Made by a program: the position numbers and the translations under genes. This document shows positions 8,769-14,950 of a stretch of DNA of 14,950 nt, piece after piece (position 1 is the stretch's first letter; every line of letters starts with the position of its first letter). The notes under the pieces are model-generated. The model was not told where the DNA came from and made no database searches. It saw only the letters and a list, made by a program, of their open reading frames with translations. The stretch is from Phoronis ovalis (Eukaryota; Phoronida; Phoronidae): assembly GCA_028565635.1 (NCBI GenBank), contig JAOXYB010029767.1, forward strand, positions 1 to 14,950. Direction: 5' to 3'.

Positions 8769-9304
8769 GGGGTCGTCCATTAATTATGTCAACAAAATAG
8801 GGGGGGGGGGTTGAAGAAATTTAACAATTGTTGACATGGGGGAGGGGGGGAGTTCAAGATAAATTGACGTCAACAATGTTATTTTTACTTAAGTTTGGTA
8901 CTGACTTCTTTGAAGGAAAGTTCTTTGTTTTTATTGAAGATTGTAGTCTGCTTTCTTTGATGAAAGGAGCATGCGTTATTGAAGTCACCGCTAAAGGCCA
9001 GCTTTACAGAATCTAACAAATGCTCGTTTCTTATTGCGGTGGCAACATCTAGTAACAGTTATAAAATCCACGTGCTGTCGCTTTGAGCGAGCGCTTACTA
9101 TTCGATGTAATTTTATGTTTTGTCCCCGGACTAGAAAGACTATAAATTTTAGGTGTATTATTGTTAGTTTGTAGGGGGGGGGTAAATTTTTTTTGACATA
9201 ATTTTATTAGGGGGGTCACTGAAAGTTTGACAATTGTTGACAAGGGGGGAGGGGGGGGGTAAAAAATTGCCTAAAAATTGTTGACATAATTAATGGACGT
9301 CCCC
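8769..9304. mobile_element. Non-autonomous DNA transposon (MITE-like), 536 bp
   Basis: The ends are 27-bp terminal inverted repeats: GGGGTCGTCCATTAAT... at 8769-8795 and its complement at 9278-9304, differing at one position (T against A at base 5). The element is flanked on both sides by TTA (8766-8768 and 9305-9307), a 3-bp target duplication. Inside are long G runs just within both ends and a subterminal word CAATTGTTGACA near 8825 and 9230, with a related AAATTGTTGACA at 9276. No transposase is encoded: the 62- and 64-codon frames inside are unrelated to any transposase I know. A 3-bp TTA duplication with G-rich ends fits the PIF/Harbinger group or the related ISL2EU type; the superfamily is an inference. 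Near-identical ends suggest fairly recent insertion. Confidence 0.9.
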
Positions 9305-9307
9305 TTA
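9305..9307. repeat. Right target-site duplication TTA
   Basis: This TTA directly follows the right inverted repeat and matches 8766-8768. Confidence 0.7.
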
Positions 9308-9968
9308 GCTGCTGAAAATATACAGCTAAATAAAAGCACTCTTCACAATGTCATACACAGTGCCACCTACTTCCGGTAACCTTTACCACTACATTGAAAT
9401 TAGCTACAAGGGCAATGTTGCAACACTAGTACTCAAGTAATTATTGTTCGAGAGTCAATTTTGATGGGAATCAGTAATTATTTTGTTTTGTTTTGTTAGA
9501 GATGCACGCATATTTAAACCTGTGGATACTAACGAGTTAATAGTAGTTAAGAATAACATTGTGAGGAGCGAAAGAGATACAAAATTTTGTATGGCTTTAA
9601 TGACTAAGAATAATATTGTGAAAGAGATACAGCTGGTGTATTTTGTAAATTTAACTTCATTTATCTAAATATTCTTCTTTTTATGATTTAAAGAAGGCGT
9701 TGTAGAATTTTTCCAGAAGCTCTTTTGACGTCAAAGTTAATTATTTCCTTCTCTATTGACTCGGAGATGCAGCTTGCAAAAATTTGGAAGTAAAAAAAAT
9801 CTTACCTAATAAAATAACAGCTTACGGCATGTTAACATGTCTTAAGGCATGTAACCACGTGGAGAAGCAGGAGCACCTATAATGTAAAGTTACTTCACAC
9901 AGTGTCAAGTGGTTTGCATGTGTGTATGTTAGTAAAGTATTAGTTTCTCAAAAATAGTTTTAGAGCAG
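9308..9968. other. Intergenic stretch with one weak exon-like segment
   Basis: At 9500-9668 (+) an open segment of about 55 codons follows a T-rich tract and TTAG. It contains an internal duplication (AAGAATAACATTGTGA at 9549 and AAGAATAATATTGTGA at 9605, giving K-N-N-I-V twice). There is no ATG and no known domain, so I do not call it a gene. The remainder is AT-rich. Confidence 0.4.
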
Positions 9969-10151
9969 CGTATTCATACAGTTCCAAAATTAGTTTAAAG
10001 ATAATAAAATTGTATTCAACTTCTTTTCCACCAACTTGGCTTGAAATCTACATTTTTAAAGCCAATTTTTATGAGGATGTGTTAAACAGCTCTCTCTCTC
10101 TCTGTATATTTAGAAGTTACTTTATTGTCCACAATTGGTATACTGTGTGAA
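9969..10151 (+). repeat. Diverged repeat R2, copy a
   Basis: Two blocks match 10281-10563 in the same order: TTCATACAGTTCCA-AA followed by AGATAAT-AAATT, then GAGG-TG-GTTAAA-AGCTCTCTC, and then ATATTT, GTC, TATAC and GTGAA words. The other copy has an extra 110 or so bases between the blocks. A (CT)n run, 13 bases long, lies at about 10090-10103. Confidence 0.55.
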
Positions 10152-10164
10152 TCAATCACCTCGT

Positions 10165-10247
10165 AAATAACAAGCGATTAGATTACCAAACACTGCGTAA
10201 AAAGAACTTTAAAAAATAAACACTTAAAATAACTGTCGGGGATAATC
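10165..10247 (+). repeat. Diverged repeat R5, copy 1
   Basis: It shares AACAAGCGA-T, ACACTGCGTAA, A-TTTAAAAAATAAA and GTCGGGG-AATC with 11497-11563, in the same order and orientation. The copy here has about 12 extra bases before GTCGGGG. Confidence 0.5.
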
Positions 10248-10280
10248 AAACTTCAGGGTAACTTACTCGAATTCTTAAAA

Positions 10281-10563
10281 ACGTCTTATTTCATACAGTT
10301 CCAGAAACAGTTCAAAGATAATGAAATTTTAACGAATTATGTTGCCAAAAAGCAGCGAATCGTTAAAAAATAATACACGTGTCGATTGTTTATTATCTTT
10401 ATAGTGTAGAACTATCACAATCCATCTCAAAGCGCCTTTATACCTGATATTAGTAGCAGTGCAAATCTTTTGAGGTGATGTTAAAAGCTCTCTCCCGGCC
10501 GCTTACCTCATATTTTTAAATTAGTTAATTTATGTCTTGTACGCGATTCTTATACAATGTGAA
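10281..10563 (+). repeat. Diverged repeat R2, copy b
   Basis: This is the direct copy of 9969-10151 with a longer middle part. Matching blocks are at 10286-10330 and 10457-10563. Confidence 0.55.
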
Positions 10564-10620
10564 CTAACAAAATATAGAAATAGTCACAATGGATATAAAC
10601 TGTGTTTTTTGCTTCTAAAA

Positions 10621-10770
10621 CCACTTTTCAATTTTTTGTAAAAAAGTAAATCAGAGAAATCAAAACGGAACCTTGAGGTATTAAAATATTGTCATATTTG
10701 AATTTCTACGTAACAATTTTGAGAAAAAATATTTTTCAAATTGGGCCTAAGTTATACGTGTTCAAAATTG
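10621..10770 (+). repeat. Left arm of a large diverged inverted repeat
   Basis: The complement of 11321-11470 matches this arm over about 150 bases. A 13-base exact block TCAAAACGGAACC (10660-10672) pairs with GGTTCCGTTTTGA (11417-11429). Other blocks are TTTTCAATT, ATATTTGAATTT, TAACAATTTT and TACGTGTT. Weaker pairing seems to continue inward to about 10850 and 11222. With the right arm this would make a fold-back element of about 850 bp. Confidence 0.65.
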
Positions 10771-11320
10771 TCGCTTCCGATACTGCAGGTATAGAGAAGA
10801 GCAAATTATCTTGCGCATATTAAAAATAGGGGACGCATCCATAGTGTCATTTGCTGTCGCAAGATCTTGCTTGTTCATTCACAGAATGCGACATGCTGGG
10901 ATGGTTTGGGTCTGAGACTGGTGGCTCCGCAAAGTAAATGCAAATGGTCTATTGCATCTTGACATTTTCAAACGTTACTCTAAGTCTCAGAGTCACTTTG
11001 TGCAGAACACGTAAGAGTTTGGCCTTATATTGAAACAGTGTAAGTAAATTGCAAACCAGTTATCTACATTTCAGATGAGAAAATTCTCGCTTCCTTTCTT
11101 TTTCGGTATAATTAAGTTGTCCCTACGTGTATTTGATATAACAATACAGTGCCTGAGACTACCCCTCAGTCACTAAAGACATAGAATTGCATTCATAAAA
11201 AAAAGAGATTACTGAAGTGCGCCTTTGGATATACCTAGGGAGTCGCCTATTCATATGTATTTAGGTTGGCTGTTTCATCTTAGGTAATTTATCACCCAGA
11301 GACACCTGTCACCAGCCAAC

Positions 11321-11470
11321 TTTTAACACGTAAATATCAGGCCAAGTCGAAAACCATTTGTTATCTAAAATTGTTATATTAAAAAATTCAAATATATACA
11401 TTTTCAAATACCACAGGGTTCCGTTTTGACTTTCTTATTTCCGTTTTTCCCCAAAAACAATTGAAAATGA
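11321..11470 (-). repeat. Right arm of a large diverged inverted repeat
   Basis: It pairs with 10621-10770 in inverted orientation. The loop between the arms (10771-11320) has no gene that I can support; an acceptor-like TTCATTCACAG at about 10876-10886 leads only to a 17-codon run. No target duplication was found at the outer ends. Confidence 0.65.
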
Positions 11471-11496
11471 TCTATTTTGACTAACTCTATACTCAT

Positions 11497-11563
11497 AATA
11501 ACCAGCGAGTTGGTTATGCAATACTGCGTAATAGATCATTTAAAAAATAAAGGTCGGGGCAAT
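11497..11563 (+). repeat. Diverged repeat R5, copy 2
   Basis: This is the direct copy of 10165-10247 and lies just outside the right arm of the large inverted repeat. Shared words are CCAGCGAGTTGGTTA against CAAGCGATTAGATTA, ATACTGCGTAA, TTTAAAAAATAAA and GTCGGGG. Confidence 0.5.
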
Positions 11564-11716
11564 CTCTTTTGAAATCCATAGTTAAGTACTCATTGCGGTA
11601 AAGCTGTGACTAAAATGTCCTAACGCATAAGAATTATGTATAGTAGATGTGGCTTACAGTAGACACAGTAGATAGAGCATTATCGAATTTAATAGTACGT
11701 AAATAAAACAACTTAC

Positions 11717-11785
11717 TAAGTGGCCCGGGAGTACGACTTAAATATATTACTGGAACTCGATCATGTTTTGATCGATTTCGATACA
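11717..11785 (-). CDS. Possible OTU-like gene exon C
   Basis: A 69-nt segment between GCATTTAG and a GTAAGT donor accepts the phase-1 splice from exon B and leaves in phase 1 again, reading about 23 residues including R-V-P-V-I-Y-L-S-R-T-P-G-P-L. No domain is recognisable and no following exon was found. An alternative is a short terminal exon at 12104-12091 (after TTCTATAG), which gives four residues and then TGA. Both are guesses. Confidence 0.25.
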
Positions 11786-13754
11786 CTAAATGCGTACAGT
11801 TAATGAAATAAGGTACCATTGTGTGTGTTTTATCGAAAAATGCAATCAGAAACGCGTAACTCGTGTTATCGTTATTTGTACTTAAAAATCATCCTTTTTT
11901 ACGTGTTTTTGTTCACGTACATGGGTTCTAAGTACTATCAGAATCAATCCCAAAAACGCAAAATACCTGATGTTGGCACCTGTGTACCACATGCACTATT
12001 ATTTGAACAAAATGGCATGCTGGCAGACGATTGATAAATCGGAGTATACACCCAGCTCTTACCTTGACTACTTGCACAGCTTATGCCTCATCAACGTATG
12101 CGGGCTATAGAAGCAACAAGGAATGGTTGTGTTTCCTTTATTCTAGAAATTATTGGTAAACGTAAAATCTCAAACACTTACCACTACCGGACTGCATTCC
12201 AAGACCACGGAAACCTTCTGTCATTCCCTGTACACTTCCAGCACTACCGCTTGATGGAAATCCATTAGGATCAATCTTTTGATAGTACCGGTCACACACG
12301 TGTCCAACTATCAACGGGGGATCTGTGCATTCGTTTTCAGGCCCACAGACCAAGAATGAAGTATGCGTTGGAGACCATTCGAGGCTTGGGATAATCACAA
12401 TATCTTTTTTGAGATAGTGCGCCATGGCTACGACAACGATTTCATCAGCAAAATTAGTGGTAATCTTCATGCGTTGGAGGTAGGTTGCCCAGGGACCGCT
12501 GACAAATGTTTGAAGGTCAAGAAGTCCACCAGGCAACTTAATGAAGAAAAAAAAAAGGAGATTCAAGTTGGTGGTAAACAATTACTGTTGAAATATCAAA
12601 GCACTACAGCTAACGACTGTTATGACAATTACCATTTACGAATTTGAACTGTAACATACTTATTTGAACAATTTGCAGCGTGATCTAGTGTATACAGTTT
12701 AACATAATTTTGAATATTTTTCGATCATGGCATTGTTACAGGTCCCAGAAGTCATGTCTCTAGGAGTGTGCACCTACTTATAACACGCAATAAGCAAAAG
12801 CTACTGAACGTGACTTGGCACAACGCCATAACAGAGTTTTAAATTCATGAGCTACGGCGCGGATCATCATGTATTCCGGATAAAACTCTTTCCAGTCTGA
12901 ATAAATCCATCTGTTAGTTGTCTACCATTTATCTCTAACACCTAGGCTGAGTCACAATCAGTTATACTTATAATCATTCAATTTAACAACAGTGAATCAA
13001 AACGTCGGTTGTTTTTTGACCAATCGGCTCTGTGTGATTGACGTGTTTGACTAACTGCCGGCTTTTTGCGTGCTACCGTAATTTAGAGCCAGCTGTACTC
13101 TGATTGGTCAGTGAGTTTGAATATATAAATAAAGGGGGTATTGCTCCTTTGTTTTTGTAACAGGCGTTACATGAGCAGGTAAGAATATTGAATAATTGAA
13201 CGGTATCCAGACATCTTTATGTAAGTATTTGCCCTGTCTACTTCGGCAACTAAAACAATATACTACAGGTTTATTCAAAATTATTATAAATGGGTTTTAT
13301 TCGTAAATGTTGACCAAAAAAAAAAACATTTTCTAATCAAACCTTCCCTTTTATGTATAATGTCTTATCAATCAATTTTGAAGTTCATTAGTTTAAAGAT
13401 TGACGAAGGCCTTGACATTTTCCTTATCCATTGCAAGCCAGCCTTTAAAGCATAAACGTTTTATTGTGCACCTCACCGTTTTTATTGGTTGCCTTTCCAT
13501 ATCAGACGCAACGCCAAAGCGCAGTTCAAAAACATTTTGTGGGGCAAGTCCACATTGCGCCATCTGCTCTGATATAGCATAAAAAAAACAGCTTGCGTCT
13601 TGGGGTGTTTGACCACTGCATACAAGACCCTCATTTCTGCACCTTTCCTTCAGTGAAGCGAGGCAATGATCTATGGTTAGGTTAGACTGCCATCGTTTAA
13701 ACTTCGGTTTTTCAAGTTTAGAAGTTAGATCTTGTGGATCTCGACATTTGAAAT
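11717..13754 (-). CDS. OTU-like cysteine protease domain protein, partial gene
   Basis: Two firm exons (13754-13477, then 12536-12182) and one possible third (11785-11717) join in phase on the minus strand. OTU proteases are cysteine peptidases, mostly deubiquitinases. Exon A gives the catalytic cysteine motif D-A-S-C-F-F-Y-A-I-S in the place of the usual D-G-N-C-L-F. Exon B gives the next conserved part: P-W-A-T-Y-L-Q-R-M, then D-E-I-V-V-V-A-M-A-H, then K-D-I-V-I-I, and P-L-I-V-G-H-V. The distance from the Cys to the Trp (53 residues) fits the family. Where the catalytic histidine is expected (H-Y) the sequence reads Y-Y (TAC at 12285-12287), one base from CAC. The protein may therefore be catalytically dead, or this may be a relic. 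There are no frameshifts or stops in the domain. The start exon and the C-terminus were not found with confidence, and no transposon motor is linked to it. Confidence 0.7.
12182..12536 (-). CDS. OTU-like gene, exon B with Y in place of catalytic His
   Basis: This 355-nt exon enters in phase 0 after TTCATTAAG and leaves at AGTG|GTAAGT, a perfect donor, in phase 1. It carries the aromatic Y-L-Q-R-M helix, the D-E-I-V helix, the hydrophobic strand K-D-I-V-I-I, and G-H-V-C-D-R-Y-Y-Q-K-I. It ends in a Gly/Ser-rich tail (S-S-G-S-A-G-S and later M-Q-S-G-S). The plus-strand frames over this part are shadows. Confidence 0.7.
12537..13476 (-). other. Intron between OTU exons A and B
   Basis: It begins GTGAGG and ends with a T-rich tract and TTCATTAAG. 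An open run of about 40 codons at about 12780-12900 on the minus strand, behind ATTTATTCAG, is out of phase with both exons and is not needed to complete the domain. The plus-strand promoter-like block at 13017-13131 lies inside. Confidence 0.6.
13017..13131 (+). promoter_or_regulatory. Promoter-like palindrome: two CCAAT boxes, CRE-like site, TATA box
   Basis: TGACCAATC (13017-13025) and GATTGGTCA (13102-13110) are perfect 9-base inverted copies, each containing a CCAAT box; GGCTCT (13026-13031) and AGAGCC (13085-13090) extend the pairing. TGACGTG lies at 13039-13045 and TATATAAATA at 13122-13131. A T-rich tract and TAACAG follow (to 13163), then a donor-like GAGCAG|GTAAGA at 13178. This could be the start of a plus-strand transcript antisense to the OTU-like gene, or the terminal part of a transposable element. 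No coding exon downstream could be linked. Confidence 0.4.
13477..13754 (-). CDS. OTU-like gene, exon A with catalytic Cys
   Basis: The exon begins after TTTGTTTCAG (plus-strand CT at 13755-13756) in phase 1 and ends ACG|GTGAGG in phase 0, 278 nt. The first half is basic and polar, with three further cysteines. The second half holds Q-D-A-S-C-F-F-Y-A-I-S-E-Q-M, with the nucleophile codon TGT at 13588-13590. Across eight T residues the frame stays open. The plus-strand frame 13400-13582 is a shadow of this exon. Confidence 0.7.
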
Positions 13755-14190
13755 CTGAAACAAATTGAAACGTTGTCTGAACGATAACTTTATGGCAAAA
13801 CTAATAAATCCGTAAATGTGGGAAACACCACTCAACCCCAACAAATGCCGTGTTAATAACATTTAACTTACACGTTCACCTAAAAGAACGTTTAAGGCAA
13901 ACAAGTTCAATCTTTTAAAAACGCGTTTTGATTCTATATGCAAAATGCAACGCATAGATCTGTTTTCTCCTCTCGGTTTACCGACTACTTACATATGGAG
14001 ATTATACGTGTTATTTACTATATGTTACTTGCATGACAAGGTGCCCGATCACCGTCGCGGCGCTATCGCAAATTAAAGTATAATAAAAAATAATCAACAC
14101 GCTGACGGCGATAGCACAAGATAGAGCATGTATAAGATAAAGAATGTTCTGTGATCATACCCGTCAGATCGGGGGTGCGTTGGGTGCGAG
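13755..14190. other. Intergenic stretch upstream of OTU exon A
   Basis: The 5' exon of the OTU-like gene should lie here or further right. A minus-strand ATG at about 13951 opens a frame of about 30 codons with two donor-like sites, one of which (TTTTAG|GTGAAC) would give the phase needed by exon A. The evidence is too weak to call an exon. Confidence 0.4.
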
Positions 14191-14194
14191 CGAA

Positions 14195-14388
14195 CACACA
14201 CCACTTTTGAAGCGGGAGGTACCTATGTTATTATGTTAACGTAGCGCCCCCTTTTGAAATGGGAGGACCATCAATGTAATGTTAACGCACACCCCTTTTG
14301 AAATAGTAGACGCACCCCCCTTTTGAAATAATAACGCGCCCCTTTTGAGAGGAAACACGCGCACCTGGCAGCAGGCCCCCTTTTGCAT
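14195..14388. repeat. C-rich degenerate array, unit about CGCACCCCCCTTTTGAAAT
   Basis: Six diverged units occur near 14195, 14244, 14286, 14310, 14334 and 14372, all with C runs followed by CTTTTG. Units two and three also share ATGTTAACG in front of the C run, giving a local period near 42 bases. An isolated seventh unit lies at 14567-14584. The 84-codon minus-strand frame across this array only reflects the repeat (F-Q-K-G-G/A recurring). Confidence 0.75.
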
Positions 14389-14406
14389 TTTTTTTTCTCT
14401 GCAGCA

Positions 14407-14507
14407 CGGAGATGCGAAATGGAATGGCCCTTTTTTGCCAGTCAGTTTTATCTGGCAGCTCGGAAGACGTGAAATGGCCTTTTTTTGCATGTCAAGTTTT
14501 TCTGGGC
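14407..14507 (+). repeat. Tandem duplication, unit about 50 bp
   Basis: Copy one is 14407-14456 and copy two 14461-14507. Both read CGGA-GA-G-GAAATGG, GGCC-TTTTTTGC, GTCA-TTTT and CTGG. The second copy lacks a few bases. A plus-strand frame across it (14412-14672) has no domain. Confidence 0.65.
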
Positions 14508-14791
14508 TTTTTTGGCTTAATTAGTGTAGTGATACTTTCTCAAATCGGTAATTCTCAAAACACCACGAACCCCCCTTTTGAAAGAGTGTCTGACAGGCCT
14601 GGTGATGTCGAGAATTCTACATACATTTACGCTACCAAATGCTACTTTGCTCTAAAACAAATTTTAGATTAAGGATTATATTTGTATTACGTATGTGCAG
14701 CATTCATGTTAAAAGGAAAGTCAAAACTCTTAACTAAAAATCACTTGATTGTACTCTAAAACATGTGTAACGGATAATAATGCTAATGTAC
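14508..14791. other. Spacer between arrays and repeat R4, no gene
   Basis: It contains an isolated C-rich unit (ACGAACCCCCCTTTTGAAAG, 14565-14584) and AT-rich sequence. No exon or RNA gene is visible. Confidence 0.5.
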
Positions 14792-14950
14792 TTATATGGC
14801 ATTAGATAGTCAATTACAACCATGGTCTGGAAATAGATCTTTGACGCGTATTAATATGTCTTTTTTCTCTTTCTTTTGTTTTTGTCCCTGGGCAGCTATA
14901 TGAACATTTCCATTTGAAAGTGGCTTTAATTTCGCACAAAGTGAGAGAAA
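14792..14950 (+). repeat. Dispersed repeat R4, copy 2, cut by the window edge
   Basis: It matches 7247-7386, with a pyrimidine-rich insertion (TTTTTTCTCTTTCTTTTG, near 14859-14878) and other changes in the middle. The last 19 bases before the window edge match the first copy almost exactly, so the repeat probably continues outside. Confidence 0.75.

Noticed and set aside
8828-9243. Two short frames (62 and 64 codons) inside the transposon
   Set aside because: They have no transposase motif (no DDE/D pattern or helix-turn-helix that I can see) and are too short; the element is non-autonomous.
11840-12034. Plus-strand frame with a short polar N-terminus and one hydrophobic stretch, like a type II membrane anchor
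   Set aside because: It is tempting as a signal-anchor exon, but there is no donor in phase at its end, no domain follows, and AT-rich DNA readily gives such F/Y/L/I runs.
12363-12647. 94-codon plus-strand frame
   Set aside because: It is the antisense shadow of OTU exon B.
12780-12900. Minus-strand open run of about 40 codons behind ATTTATTCAG in the OTU intron
   Set aside because: It is out of phase with exons A and B, and the OTU domain is complete without it.
13400-13582. 60-codon plus-strand frame
   Set aside because: It is the antisense shadow of OTU exon A.
14236-14490. 84-codon minus-strand frame with F-Q-K-G-A repeats
   Set aside because: The peptide repeat is produced by the C-rich minisatellite; unit lengths vary and do not keep one frame.

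Overview
This window looks like a gene-poor, AT-rich piece of nuclear DNA from an animal, most likely an invertebrate. The evidence is GT-AG introns with matching phases, two extracellular domain families typical of metazoans (discoidin/F5-8 type C and von Willebrand factor type C), an OTU-type cysteine protease fold split by an intron, a MITE-like DNA transposon, and many diverged dispersed repeats. There is no long open reading frame, no operon, and no recognisable rRNA, tRNA or CRISPR array. I cannot name the species; a mollusc, cnidarian, tunicate or similar lineage would all fit.

Layout: 1-1830 holds no gene I can support. From 2122 to 3876 on the + strand three exons assemble, in phase, into a single discoidin-like domain of about 135 residues, with an AATAAA signal 39 bases after the stop. 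Its 5' side and first intron carry three copies of one repeat, two of them facing each other. At 4947-5147 (+) an isolated open segment encodes a von Willebrand type C-like cysteine pattern with one conserved cysteine replaced by tyrosine. At 5993-6529 there is a 165-bp segment duplicated 372 bp apart. At 6640-6913 (-) there is a 90-codon exon-like segment of unknown family. From 7007 to 7386 a G-rich GATTATTAGAG array is followed by a repeat that recurs at the right edge of the window. At 8769-9304 there is a complete 536-bp non-autonomous DNA transposon with 27-bp terminal inverted repeats and TTA target duplications. From 9969 to 11560 there is a nest of direct and inverted diverged repeats.

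From 13754 down to 12182 (and perhaps to 11717) on the - strand, two exons splice in phase into an OTU-like protease domain. Its catalytic cysteine motif is intact (D-A-S-C-F-F), but the usual catalytic histidine position reads tyrosine, so it may be an inactive OTU-like protein or a decaying copy. Inside its intron, on the + strand, lies a promoter-like palindrome with two CCAAT boxes and a TATA box. The last 800 bases hold a C-rich CCCCTTTTGAAA array, a tandem duplication of about 50 bp, and a second copy of the 7247 repeat.

The genes show no sign of working together; they look like separate genes or gene relics in repeat-rich intergenic DNA. All exon boundaries were read by eye from splice consensus, phase and domain fit; no similarity search was run.
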